DNA of 64,000 bases from Rhynchopus sp. YZ270_cl-10 (GCA_964035575.1 OZ037853.1:1334501-1398500), one strand, 5' to 3'. Counted from the first letter of the stretch, positions 49,278-60,964 are shown. Made by a program: numbers and translations. The notes: generated by a model not told the origin, from the letters alone.

Positions 49278-51407
49278 ATGTACGGCTACGTCAAACTTAA
49301 GGTGAACGCTTGGCAGTGGCGTCTTCAGTTTGTGTTTATCAATGACAAGAAGAAGGTGATGCGGGTGTCCGACTCGCCGTGCGCAAAGCATCCGAAGACC
49401 ATCAAGCTTATGCACCATGAACTCTTTTTGGACAAGGTCGACACAGACTTTTCCTTGAGGGATACAAAGTCCAAAACGGTGCACGTCTTCCGTGCGAGCA
49501 ACCCTGAGGTGTGCGGGATGTACCTCGCGCACATCAAGATGATCAAGCAGGGCATCGACCCGAGCACCTTCATGGGCACCACCAGACGCATCCGCTTCAA
49601 CCTGCGTATCAGCACGCTACCCTTCGTCATCCTCCGTGCCCTGCACAACGCAGAAACAAGCGAATCCGACGAACGCTCCCGCTTCGCCTCCATTGAAGAC
49701 AACGTCCGCCAAGAAATCCTCCTTGAGCTCTCCGACTGCATCTACCTCACCGCCCGCGCCGAAGGCAAAATGCAACTAGTCGAAATGGGGTTCGACGGAA
49801 CGCTCGCATCCGACGCATTGGTGCACACCTCTGGGAACGTTCCGGCTGCAGTGGAGGTCTTAACTCTTCGTGCGGAGACTGGTGTCGTTGCGGTGGCGGG
49901 GCTGAATGTGAAGCTGTTGAAATTGCTTCGGATGGGCTACAGAGGGCGTGAATCGGAGAAGAGCCTTCAGAAGAACCATGGTGATTTGCAGGCGGCAGAG
50001 CGTGAGTTGAAGGGGGGCGTGCAGAACACAGAGGTGCAGCAGAGACAGTACAGCACCACCTCGGTGTCGCTTCCTGCGGTGCAGACGCAGATGCAGACGA
50101 TTCAGACACACCCTGCTCCGTTGTCGCCCAATCCTGCGATTAAGACGATTTCGCGTCTAGCTGCGTTGGACCAAGAGGCTCTGTTGATAGATGATAGGGA
50201 GCATGTGCATGGCAGTAAGGGTGGTGTGTCCCCAGCCTCCTTCCTCGCGCTGCACGAAAACCTGGCGCCGCACGTTCTCTTCCAAGAGCAGGTGGAGATG
50301 ACAGAGAAGGTCGACCTCGAGGCGCTGGACTTCGCTGCCGACAGCGAGGTCACGCAGCTGGCGCCCAGGGAGAGAGGTGGTGGTGGTGGTGGTGGTGGTG
50401 TCGCAGATGTGGCAGTGGTGGCGCTCGACATCGAGGATGTGGGTGGGTTGGAGCTCTTCGTTGAAGGGGGTGAGCCTGCCCTGGGCGACTCAGGGCTGCT
50501 TACGCGTGTGAAGCTTGAGAAGAAGGAGGAGTTGCTGTTGGCGTCGCCGAGGCGGGTGGTGGAGGAGGAGGAGGGGGTGGTGGCTGCGTGTGGTGCAGGT
50601 GCGGAGGAGGCAGTGCCGGCAGCCTCGCCTGTGGACGCGAAGGAGGAGGTCGAGGCACGGCAGCACCCAGACGCAGAGGACGGCGAGACCGTGCCTGCCG
50701 TTTCTGAGGTTACCGAGACCACACCTGAGGTCACTGAGACCACACCTGAGGTTACCGAGACCGCACCCGAGGCTGAGATCGCACCTGAGGCTGAGACCGC
50801 ACCCGAGGTTACTGAGACCGCACCTGAGGTCGCTGAGATCGCACCTGAGGTCACTGAGACCGCACCCGAGGTTACTGAGATCGCACCTGAGGTCACTGAG
50901 ACCACACCCGAGGTTACCGAGACCGCACCCGAGGCTGAGATTACACCTGAGGCTGAGACCGCACCTGAGGTTACTGAGACCGCACCTGAGGTTACTGAGA
51001 TCGCACCTGAGGTTACCGAGACCGCACCTGAGGTTACTGAGATCGCACCTGAGGTTACCGAGACCGCACCCGAGGCTGAGATCGCACCTGAGGTTACTGA
51101 GACCGCACCCGAGGTTACCGAGACCGCACCCGAGGCTGAGATCGCACCTGAGGTTACTGAGACCGCACCCGAGGTTACCGAGACCGCACCCGAGGCTGAG
51201 ATCGCACCTGAGGTTACTGAGACCGCACCCGAGGTTACCGAGACCGCACCCGAGGCTGAGATCGCACCTGAGGCTGAGACCGCACCTGAGGTTACTGAGA
51301 CCACACCTGAGGTTACCGAGACCGCACCCGAGGCTGAGATCGCACCCGAGGCTGAGACCGCACCTGAGCCTGAGACCACACCTGCTGAGACCGCACAGTG
51401 CACCTGA
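49278..51407 (+). CDS. PH-like and double-UBA protein with a long Pro-Glu-Val-Thr repeat tail
   Basis: 709 residues from MYGYVKLKVN; the upstream in-frame extension is low complexity and spacer-like. Residues 1-92 fit a pleckstrin-homology-like fold (YVKLKVNAWQWRLQFVFIND, LDKVDTDFSLRDT, then the closing helix EVCGMYLAHIKMIKQG). Two UBA-like helices bundles follow: QLVEMGFDGTLASDALVHTS (about 166-198) and KLLRMGYRGRESEKSLQKNH (about 213-247). UBA domains bind ubiquitin, and PH domains bind phosphoinositides or proteins, so an adaptor role at membranes is plausible but inferred. A poly-Gly run lies near residue 370. From about residue 475 the protein is a tandem repeat of APEVTET/APEAEI-type units, negatively charged and surely disordered. 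Confidence 0.75.
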   Translation: MYGYVKLKVNAWQWRLQFVFINDKKKVMRVSDSPCAKHPKTIKLMHHELFLDKVDTDFSLRDTKSKTVHVFRASNPEVCGMYLAHIKMIKQGIDPSTFMGTTRRIRFNLRISTLPFVILRALHNAETSESDERSRFASIEDNVRQEILLELSDCIYLTARAEGKMQLVEMGFDGTLASDALVHTSGNVPAAVEVLTLRAETGVVAVAGLNVKLLKLLRMGYRGRESEKSLQKNHGDLQAAERELKGGVQNTEVQQRQYSTTSVSLPAVQTQMQTIQTHPAPLSPNPAIKTISRLAALDQEALLIDDREHVHGSKGGVSPASFLALHENLAPHVLFQEQVEMTEKVDLEALDFAADSEVTQLAPRERGGGGGGGGVADVAVVALDIEDVGGLELFVEGGEPALGDSGLLTRVKLEKKEELLLASPRRVVEEEEGVVAACGAGAEEAVPAASPVDAKEEVEARQHPDAEDGETVPAVSEVTETTPEVTETTPEVTETAPEAEIAPEAETAPEVTETAPEVAEIAPEVTETAPEVTEIAPEVTETTPEVTETAPEAEITPEAETAPEVTETAPEVTEIAPEVTETAPEVTEIAPEVTETAPEAEIAPEVTETAPEVTETAPEAEIAPEVTETAPEVTETAPEAEIAPEVTETAPEVTETAPEAEIAPEAETAPEVTETTPEVTETAPEAEIAPEAETAPEPETTPAETAQCT
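50700..51395 (+). repeat. In-frame coding minisatellite (18- and 21-bp units)
   Basis: Alternating heptapeptide (APEVTET or APEVTEI) and hexapeptide (APEAEI or APEAET) units, about 35 in all. Three consecutive blocks of 60 bases at 51061-51240 are practically identical, so the array has grown by unequal exchange of larger blocks. Length probably varies between individuals. Open frames on the other strand and in other forward frames are by-products. Confidence 0.85.
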
Positions 51408-52267
51408 ACCTACCCAGCCAACGCAGAACTTACCGAATAGCTGAACAAGCTGCACAACAGAACACCGCCACCGCAGCAGCAGCAGCAGCACGTTGCCAGG
51501 AGCTGCATTGCAGCACGGGCAGCCACTCTCTGCCAGAGGCATCCCTTACCTCTCGAGCACGCAGACTGAACGCGCATGCCAACGAACAGCACCTCCTTGC
51601 TGGGCTCACCTCCCCTGCACTACGTTGTGTGTTTCGATGACAGCCACGTCCAGAAGTCGTGGCAAAATGAGTCAACTGCGCCAAGACTGCGCGAACCATG
51701 ACAGTCCCACCATTCAGAATCGGGGGCAGCCGCTTATCCTTATGTTACATAGGAGCAATTTTTTTTGGGCGTTTTTTTGAATTTTTTTTGGGGGGTTCTG
51801 GGATTTTGCAACATCTTTTTTTTTTTGTGTGAAGTATTATACTGCACAGTGCTGTGATGTGTTGCTCCTAAGAGGTGTGACCACTAGGGGCGTCTCTAAA
51901 GAGGAGAGAACAGAGAAGAGAAATCTGAAGAGAAAAAAAAACAACATGTGCGCAAGGTAAAGGTTATTTTCATTGAGGGATATAAAGGGCGAACGGGGTG
52001 TATAAAAAGGTTGAAGTGAAGACTGCCTATGTGGCAACTACACTAATCCAACAAATTATCAAAAAAAAAAGAGACAAATTTTAGTTCAAAAGAAACAAAA
52101 TAAAAGAAAAAAAATGCAAAAGAAAAAAATGCTAGCCGGAATTTTTCTCACCCTTTTTTGGCTTGATCGCGTGTATTGTTTTTTGAAAATCAGGGGGATG
52201 GACTCCTGAAATGTTACTGTCCCATTTTTTCCCATTCATTTTTGTTTTTTTTTTTTTGTAAATATGA

Positions 52268-53185
52268 CAGGCTCTCCGCTAGGATTTCCGATTTTGAAAA
52301 TGTTCTGTTGATGGTCCACGTGGTGGGGTACATGCTTGCGCCGCAGGCGCACGGTACGCAACTTTTTTTTTTTTCAACGCCCGATTTTGACTTTTTTGGG
52401 ACGTTTGAGCACTCACCTCTCCATATCTTCTTCTCCTGAGCTTTTTTGACAGGTAGAACGGGTCTGAACCACTCAGCAGAACTTTTTTTTTTTTTTTTTT
52501 TTTCCCATTTTCAGGGTCCTAGCTTGGTTTTGGAAAAAAATGCCAAATCTGGGTCAGAATTTTTTTTTTGGGTCAGCAGAGGTTTTGGGCCTTGGGGGGC
52601 TTGTCTTGGCTTTTTTGGGTTTTCCGAGCTCTACCCTCACTGTGGTGGGGTCATTTCAGAAAAATGGACAAGTTCTTGACTGATACAAATTTTGGCCACT
52701 ACGACTAGTGAGTTGCTCACAACGTTAAGTGGAACGCTACTATAACCATAAAAATCACTCCCCGTTCATAGATCACCCAACACAAAATATATAAAATGGC
52801 GCCGCAGGCGAAAAAAATTAGGGTACGGTGTAAAAATGTAGCTTTTTACACCACAGAGTCACTCTACGAACCCTTTTTTGCGGAGCAAAAAAGGAAAAAT
52901 GGCGCCGCAGGCAAAAAAAATTGGGTCCAGCCAGGACGGCGCCGGATTTTTTTGTCGATATTTTTTTCTTACCCCAGAAAAGGTGGTGGGCCCCCCAAAG
53001 AGGGGAAAAAATCAGAATTTCCCAATTTCCAAATTAATTAATTCCCTTTTTTTTTTTTTTTTCGTGGGTCGCGACCCAGGCACTTGGGTCAGCTTGACCC
53101 ACTGACCCAGGCAAGCTAGGACTCTGCCATTTTCAAAAAGTTCTGTTGACAATCAACAGAACTTTAGTACCTAGCGGAGAGCCTG
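52268..53185. mobile_element. hAT-like non-autonomous element 2 (outer)
   Basis: Left end CAGGCTCTCCGCTAGG and right end CCTAGCGGAGAGCCTG are perfect 16-base inverted repeats. Flanks read AAATATGA and AAATATGT, a 7-of-8 match. 918 bp, no transposase. Near the right end is a perfect hairpin AGTTCTGTTGA...TCAACAGAACT (about 53140-53164). Another element (52512-53126) is nested inside. Confidence 0.65.
52512..53126. mobile_element. hAT-like element nested in element 2
   Basis: Ends CAGGGTCCTAGCTTGG and, inverted, GCAAGCTAGGACTCTG differ by two bases. CCATTTT lies on both sides. The left end is nearly the same as that of the element at 7738, so both belong to one subfamily. 615 bp with G/A-rich and mini-hairpin content (GGGTCGCGACCC, GGGTCAGCTTGACCC) and a GGCGCCGCAGGC-type block. 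Confidence 0.55.
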
Positions 53186-55237
53186 AAATATGTTTGAAAT
53201 CAGTTTTTATGGGGTAATTCCTGTGATGTATTTCCCGCAGTGTGTATTGAATGTGTAATGTGTATTTGAGAACAGGAGGACTATCCCTAGCAGTCGAAAC
53301 GTAGTGTTGTGCAGTGTGTGTTTGATAATTAGTTGGGGGCCTGAGGGGGTAATTCTTTGCGCAGAATATGGCCCCCAATGTGTGGTTTTCGTTTTGAGTG
53401 GCACAGGAAAGTGTGAGGAAGAGTGATTCCAAAGAACATAACATTTCACCATGAATGCAATAAATGAGCGCTCTCTGCGTATCATGTGTGCTGTGCTGTT
53501 GATTGCTCTGCATGAGAGTCACGTTCATCTTTCAAATTTTTCTTTGTGTCTTCTTTGCGTCCTCCAAATGAACGGTAACGGTAAGGCGTTTTGCAATGTC
53601 TCGTCGTTCATTAGTAAGGGTGCCTGTTCCACTTCTTAGATTGAGTCGTTGCATAGCTTTTTTTTTCCTTTGGGTCCTGAGTGGAAGCGTGCAATGCAAC
53701 AAACGGTCGAGATCTGATCAAGCGAAACTGATATATTTTTCCATTCTTCGAGTGTTGTTTGTACAAGGTTGTTCCCCGTTTTTCCGTTTTTATTTTTTTT
53801 TGATATCTGGTCAGTCGAACAAAAGTTTTTCTCTCCCCCTCTGTTTTTTCTCGTGTGATCTGGGGGTGAGGAAACGTTCCAACTTTTCAACCTGTTCCCC
53901 AATTTTTCTATTCGCGTTTATTTACCCCCCCCGTTTTTAGGATCAACAGAGAGTGTACGTTAAGATTTTAGCGAAAAATACCCACCAAAAAATGGTGTGG
54001 CTGGATGAAGGGGAAATGAAGGGGGGGGTGGTCACACCTTTCCGCACTTTTTGTGCACTCTGGGGAAAAAAAAATTTCTACCCCCGTTTTTTAGAAATCA
54101 ACAGAGACAGTGTACGTTCAGATTTTTTGTTTAGTTTTGCCTCACTTCTCACTTCACTCATTACCTTGGGGGAGGGGGGAACCCTCCTTGAGCGGTCATA
54201 TTGCAAAGGTGTTCAAAAAGTTAAATACCACCTGATATTTCCTGAAATTCTGGTGGAGTTTTGGTGGGGTTTAAATATCACCAAAAACAGCACCAAATTT
54301 CAGGCAAAATCAGATGGAAATGCAACGTACTTAAGACCCCGGGGTTACAAAGTACGTAGCCAAGGTCCTCATAGCACATAGCTCTTTTTTTGTTGTGTGA
54401 TCTGGGGTGAGGAAGTGTTCATCATTGATCCTTCCCTATTTTTTCGTTTTCGCGAAATTTTTTCCAAATTCCTCAAGTTGTCGATCTGCTTTAGAGTATT
54501 TGGGATGATAACAGGGAATGAAATTAGATGCATACATCCGCAAAGTTTTTGTTTTGTTTTTTGGTACCCCAGAAATCCAAAAAAACGAAGTACGCGACAA
54601 CTCCGCACTAAGTACGCAAGAAGTACGCAATATGGGGTTGACTGTATTATTTTTTTTTGTGGACAAAGTACGCAGCAAGTACGCAAGCATTTTGAACCCG
54701 CAACAAAACGTTCGAGGAAAAATGTTTTTGATTCAGAAACATAAAAACCAGTCTTGTGGGTAATTCATCCAGAGTGTGTGTGTTTGAAAAAACAGTTGTG
54801 TGGGTATTCACTAAGAGCGCAAACACCGCCCAGTGCGTGTGTCAATGTGTTTGTGTTACTTTGCTCCCCTTCTTAGACTTACCAGGGGTATCGCGATGGG
54901 GTCTTTGCACTGCTCCCGTCCCGTTGTAAAATTATTTTCTGTGTAGGCAACAGGCAACGAGGTTGACAAGAAAATACTGTTTCTTATATGCCCCGCAGAG
55001 GGTCAGGGTGCCTGCGTCCCAGAGCATTGAGGCGCTTTTTTTTGTGCTGTCAACACTTCACTTTACGTGATCCGTATCGTTCTTTGCGTATAATCGTTGG
55101 ATAGTCTATATGTCTGTATGTATCTAGGATCGTGTCGTTCTTTGCGTACGTAGTTTGCTGCTTTAATTCTAATGACTTCGAATGGGCGTCGTACAGTGGG
55201 TCGTGACTTATTCTGAGGTGTGCCTGCCATCAATAAT

Positions 55238-55341
55238 TACCGTCTTCGTAAAAATGTTCGACCGTAAAAAAGGACGAACTTCCAGAAAAATCCGGAAAAG
55301 GACGAACTTTATTACGGTCGAACATATTTACGAAGACGGTA
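55238..55341. repeat. Foldback element
   Basis: Arms TACCGTCTTCGTAAAAATGT... and ...ATATTTACGAAGACGGTA pair for about 29 bases with few mismatches, and continue as TTCGACCGTAA / TTACGGTCGAA. Two direct AAAGGACGAACTT-like words lie between the arms. Same design as the element at 3930-4016. Confidence 0.8.
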
Positions 55342-55739
55342 CCTTGCCTTTTCATTGGTATTTTTCCGTCACAAAAAAAAAAAGATAAAACAGCGCTGTG
55401 GGTAAATGGGTCGTTAGGGAGAAAGGGGGGGGGGGGGTGGGGGTGATCTCAAGGGTGTGGGGTTTTGGTTTTAGTTTTTGATGGATGCGATCAACAAACA
55501 AAAACAACGAATAAATAAAGAACGGGGTGGGGGGGGGTATTTCATTGATACTGGCATTACCCCCTAACAACATAGTGGGTTGGTTGAAGACTAGCCACCC
55601 CCCGGGGGGGGCAACAGTACCAGTGATTTTTTGATCAAGGTGCCTCAGACGGCTGCGTTGCAGCAGCACGTCTCAACTACTCTATTCTTTTTTCCGCTCG
55701 AACCGATGTCTCCTACCTGAGAGATTACAAAACAGGAGG

Positions 55740-56290
55740 CGAGGAGGGGTATGCGGGGCGTTTTTGTGCCTTCAGGGTCTTTTTGTTTTTCAGCAACCCT
55801 GCCTCTCCTATATCACCAGTGCATAGCCTTTGTCTTTCTGTTGGGGTATGCGGGACTTCCCCTAGTCCTCAGGGTCTAAACGCCCCTGCCCTCTTTTATG
55901 CAAGTTCACCCTGGCAGGGTATATAAATGCTGGGTCAGGCTGGCCCCCCTATGCTATGATGGGTGCTCGCACCCGGAGCATAAATGGCCAGCGGTCAGGC
56001 CAGAGTCGCTCTACGGAGTCTCTCTGCCACGCCTTTGGGTTACGGTGTGCTGCCTGTAAGGACGTCCATGTATATCCCTAAGAGAAAGGGTGAGGCCCAA
56101 CTGTCGGTACAGCATGGGGCGCCAAGAGAGAGATGTTGTGACCCCCCCGCCCACCCCTTTTTGTGTTTTTGGGTTTCTGCTCTCTTGTGTAGACTATCGT
56201 GCATCAAGCGTTGGGTGCAGCGAACTGCAGTACCTGTAAGCTCACAACTCTTCAACGGAAGGTGGGCCGCCGGCTGACGAGCGGTTGTGA
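55740..56290 (+). other. GC-rich segment with TATA-like word and hairpins, unassigned
   Basis: Two partly repeated blocks (GGGGTATGCGGG...CAGGGTCT at about 55748 and 55844) are followed by GGTATATAAATGC (about 55918) and a compact hairpin TATGCT...GGGTGCTCGCACCC...AGCATA (about 55951-55983). A 97-codon frame (55984-56277) is open but Arg/Ser/Cys-rich and unlike any family I know. It could be a structured non-coding RNA gene with its promoter, or a decayed gene. Confidence 0.3.
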
Positions 56291-57087
56291 ACCGCCCTCG
56301 TTCTCTTACGGTACGGGCCAGTCATTAGGTTTCCTTTTTACATCTTCTGTTGTTGGCCGCAGGGTACTTGTGCTTTCATCCGGATGGCTGGCATCGTACG
56401 TGGGTCAGTCGGAGGTGCCTGCATTAATAACTTCACTTTTTCCGTGATATGATACCCCGTGTGATCTGGGGGTGAGGAAGCGTTCCAACTTTTCAACCCT
56501 CACCCCCAATTTACCGCGCTTTTTTTTTTATACCCCTGCCCCGTTTTTTAGAATCAACAGAGAGTGTTTCTTTTCTTTTCTTTTCTTTTCTTTATATTTA
56601 AGACATCCGTTCCTGTACGTCTATTGTTGTGTTCCTTTTCTAAGATATGTGCACGTAATACATATGCATCTTCACCATCTTAAATAAAGATTCTTTGATG
56701 CTTTAGACAGTGAATATACTGTACGGCAGTTATCCTTCAGCTCCGTCTTCAAAGGTGTTGGCAAGAGGTCCCTCAAGCTATCATACAACAACGTTGTGGT
56801 TAGGTTGCCTTTTGCACCTTCAGTTGTTGTCTGCAGGGGAGAGCTTGCATCAGTGGCTGGCATCGTACAGTGGGTCAGTCGGAGGAGGTGTGCATACATC
56901 AACTACAATTTGTTTTGTTACACCGTTCCGAGTGTATTGTATTTCAATTTTTTTGAAAATAAGAAGGGATCCGTTTGTGGTTTGCTGGTTAACTTTCAGG
57001 TTTCAAGTTTCAAGTGAAGCTCCTTTTTTACGAAAAAAAATTGCAGCGTTTCCTGGGCTGCGGGGTAGGGGGCGATAACACGTGATT

Positions 57088-57126
57088 GTGCACGATGACG
57101 CACGATGACGCACGATGACAACACGA
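57088..57126. repeat. GCACGATGAC direct repeats flanking the long 8-bp array
   Basis: Three units of GCACGATGAC precede the TATGGTAC array by 50 bp. Variants (ACGCACGATAACGCACGATG, TGCACGATAACTG) recur at 58728-58770, about 740 bp after the array, and an inverted TTATCGTGCGTCACC lies at about 58635. Confidence 0.6.
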
Positions 57127-57173
57127 TTTCACTTTTTTTTGTTTTTTTAGTGGTGGTTTCACTGGTTTTCACT

Positions 57174-57992
57174 GGTACTATGGTACTATGGTACTATGGT
57201 ACTATGGTACTATGGTACTATGGTACTATGGTACTATGGTACTATGGTACTATGGTACTATGGTACTATGGTACTATGGTACTATGGTACTATGGTACTA
57301 TGGTACTATGGTACTATGGTACTATGGTACTATGGTACTATGGTACTATGGTACTATGGTACTATGGTACTATGGTACTATGGTACTATGGTACTATGGT
57401 ACTATGGTACTATGGTACTATGGTACTATGGTACTATGGTACTATGGTACTATGGTACTATGGTACTATGGTACTATGGTACTATGGTACTATGGTACTA
57501 TGGTACTATGGTACTATGGTACTATGGTACTATGGTACTATGGTACTATGGTACTATGGTACTATGGTACTATGGTACTATGGTACTATGGTACTATGGT
57601 ACTATGGTACTATGGTACTATGGTACTATGGTACTATGGTACTATGGTACTATGGTACTATGGTACTATGGTACTATGGTACTATGGTACTATGGTACTA
57701 TGGTACTATGGTACTATGGTACTATGGTACTATGGTACTATGGTACTATGGTACTATGGTACTATGGTACTATGGTACTATGGTACTATGGTACTATGGT
57801 ACTATGGTACTATGGTACTATGGTACTATGGTACTATGGTACTATGGTACTATGGTACTATGGTACTATGGTACTATGGTACTATGGTACTATGGTACTA
57901 TGGTACTATGGTACTATGGTACTATGGTACTATGGTACTATGGTACTATGGTACTATGGTACTATGGTACTATGGTACTATGGTACTATGGT
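57174..57992. repeat. Tandem array of 8-bp unit GGTACTAT (about 102 copies)
   Basis: 819 bp with no variant unit that I can see. It contains the palindrome GTAC in each unit. The three forward frames all give the cycling peptide WYYGTMVL, producing frames of 275-303 codons that are not genes. Perfect identity over this length indicates recent expansion, or an assembly that collapsed or extended the array. Confidence 0.95.
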
Positions 57993-59883
57993 GTGGATGC
58001 TTCAATGCAACACTAAACTTTGATACAAAGAGACACAAGTAACTTTTCCTCCCAACATGTGCGCACAGATTCCACCCTCCCCCTCCCAGCCCTAGTGGTG
58101 CAATCCCGTGAAACCACCACTTATTAAAATAAAGTGAAATCGCGTTCACATGCCTTTCTCTAAATGTCGTCCCCGTCCCCAGATTCGGGCGAACTCGATT
58201 TTTTCCCGCATTTTTTTCCCGCCTTCTCCACTGCATTTTTGGTGTCCACAGCGGCTCAGAGGAGCCCGAAAAAAAAATACTTTGTGTGGATGAGACCGTG
58301 ACGCCCCGACGTATGGCGACATCGACCTCGCTCTCGTCTCCGTGAGAGGGTTACGGAGGTCAAGTCGCACCCTTTATGATTAGTTGATCGGGGGTGTTGA
58401 TATGGTCTAAAATCCCTCCACCCATCATCCAGACATGACCCAGGTTGTGTTCAATTGGGTCGAATTTTCACAGTGCTTCCCAAATTTGTCAGGGAGGCCG
58501 CGCAAAGCGCAAAAACCCGGGAAAAGGGCACAAAAATCACACAAAAAAGACGCGAGAAGGGCGGGAAAAAAACCGGTCCCCAGCCGAAAAAACCCGGAAA
58601 ATAGGATCGTCACGGTTGAAGCCTGTCGTGTTGTTATCGTGCGTCACCGACGAGACAAGCTGAGGAAGGTGCAGGGTGATTGGCTGCGAAACCCCCCAAT
58701 TTCCCCCTAAAAAAAGTGCACCAGAGCGATGACGCACGATAACGCACGATGACACGCGATTATGCACGATAACTGAGCCTGAAAACGCTGCAAAAAATGA
58801 GACTAAAATGACAGTGGATATTGCACAACTGTGGCAACACTACCGAGGCAACTACACTACTCCAACAATTTATCAAAAAAAGCAATAAAATATGCGCGCT
58901 CAATCTGCGCTTGCAAGGGCTGCCCTGATTGATCTTCCCTGTAGCAAGCGAATCCTGCCTATGCGCGCCCTATCTTATGCTGTTACGCCTTTCAAAGTGT
59001 CACTTTTTGCCGTTTTTCCTCACCCCCCCCTTTCTTGTAGTTGTTTGGTGCGTTGAGTGTGATGAGTCTTCCACACCAAGGTTGGGTGCGCGAACGATCC
59101 TACACTTTGAAATTTTTTTTTTGTGAGGAGAAAACCAAAACGGAAATGAAGCTTGCGAAATGAGAGTGGAGGTTTTTTCGTAATGTTTTATTCTCCCCAT
59201 TACCACCACTTCGCAGAAAAAACCCTTTTTTCGTTCGCGAGTTTGTTTTGCGTCTTCCGCAATTTACAAACTTTTTTTTCCCGGTATCACTTGTGATACA
59301 GTTTTCATGGATCGACATGAAAAGGGAGCACGCAGGTGGTTCCGTGCTGGTCTTTCCACAGAACCGACACGTAGGGCGTGTCTCCCAAAGAACAAAAAAG
59401 TAAATGAATAAAAAAGGTTGAAAGCAAAAAGGAAGAACAAAACGTGTGCGTAATAAATGCCTCTTTAATGGTCTTAACCTTTTTAAGATAGGTTTGTATG
59501 TGCAGGCATGCGGTATTAGTAGTCTGTGTGATGCAGGGTCCGGTTAGGGGAAAGAGAACTGAAACTTGAAATACAAAGTGCACAACAGCCCTCTCGTCAG
59601 TGGCATGTTGGTTGGGTGTTCAGTTCAGGTATTATTCAGGTAGGTTTCGAACCATTTGTTTTTTGTTTCAAAAGTCATTGTGAAGCACGTTCATTGAGAC
59701 GGAGAGCCAAAAAGGGGTAAATATGCACCACCAAAAAAAAAGTCCTGCAGAAAAAAGGGTTCTGAGGTGTGTTTTTGTGTGTAAAACAAACAGTGTTTCA
59801 CAGAGCCTGAAATATTCCACTTTATGTGGAACATAAAATGCGTGGCATCTGTTTTTTTTTTTTTTTTGAAATCGGCCCAGAGT

Positions 59884-60713
59884 CAGGGCACTAGCTAGAC
59901 TTTTTTTTTTCCGTTTTTTTGCGGTTTTGCGGTTTCAAAAAAAATTTTCGCGCGGCGACAAACTAAGGGAAAACACACGAATGAGGGACGGGGAGATTTT
60001 GGGAAGGGGTACAGAGCATTTTTTACGGGGCTAAACCCGACTGACCCGTGGTGTAATCTCCTGCCAACTTCATTGCATGTATCAGAATGCTTCTGTGCGT
60101 GAGCATGTGTTGTCGCATGGTCTGCACAGCTTCCGACGTTCGCACAGTCTCCTGTTTGCTGTCAACCATTCTATCACATACTCCTCCATGTCCGCGGTGG
60201 CACGCCGGCTCACTAAGCTCTGACTTAATCTCCCTGACCCCTCAACCTGAATCGATTGCATTTTCGGTTGCAAAATGCAACTGTCCAAATTGCAAGGGGA
60301 TTCCCGAAGACATTGTAAAATAATAAATGGCGCCGCAGGCAAAAAAAATTAGGGTACGGTGTAAAGATGCCGGTTTTACCAGAGTCACTCAACAAACCCC
60401 TTTTTTGCGAAGCAAAAAAGGAAAATGGCGCCGCAGGCAAAAAAAAATATGGGTTAACTCCGCGAGCGAAGCGAGCGGAATTTTTTTTTGGGGTGTACTT
60501 CCGTGAGCGCAGCGAGCAGAAAAAAATTAAATTTCTATCATGCCAGCCAGTCATCTGGGGGTCGGGCGAGGGGGCCGAACAGTGCCCAAAACCCCCCACA
60601 TTTTTTTTTCTTCTGCCCCGAGATTTTCCGTTTTTTTTTTTTTTTTCCGCCAAACCGCAAAACCGGGTTTTTGCGGTTTTGAAACCGCAAAAAAGCACCT
60701 AGCTAGTGCCCTG
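59884..60713. mobile_element. hAT-like non-autonomous element 3 with exact 8-bp target duplication
   Basis: Ends CAGGGCACTAGCTAG and CTAGCTAGTGCCCTG are perfect inverted repeats. CCCAGAGT stands immediately outside both ends, an exact 8-bp duplication. Further inside, TTGCGGTTTTG...-type words are also inverted. 830 bp; no transposase. It contains mini-hairpins CGCGAGCGAAGCGAGCGG (about 60461) and GTGAGCGCAGCGAGCAG (about 60504) and a GGCGCCGCAGGC block. Confidence 0.8.
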
Positions 60714-60964
60714 CCCAGAGTTTATTTTTCGATCCGGTTTTTCAGGCCTCAAGGGGGGTCGAAATTTTTTTTTCAGTCGAGCCCGGGCGCGCTGCGCGCG
60801 CCCGGGTCCCCACCTTATCTCAAGTTGGGGGCCTCCGGCGGAATGTGAGAATTCCGTGGTCGTCCAACTGCGGAGTTCGGCACTTCACTGATATTTACAC
60901 CAGGCAGACGGGGCACACGAATTATCAGTAACCTCAGTACATTTACAAAAGAAACGGCGGTCAT

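Noticed and set aside
50102-51403. 433-codon minus-strand frame over the PH-UBA repeat tail
   Set aside because: A by-product of the in-frame 18/21-bp repeats; the sense frame carries real domains upstream.
55984-56277. 97-codon frame as a protein gene
   Set aside because: Composition and lack of any recognisable motif do not support coding; kept only as part of an unassigned GC-rich segment.
57105-58042. Open frames of 275-303 codons across the GGTACTAT array
   Set aside because: All frames are open because an 8-bp repeat without stops cycles through every frame. The peptide is a pure eight-residue repeat with no start context.
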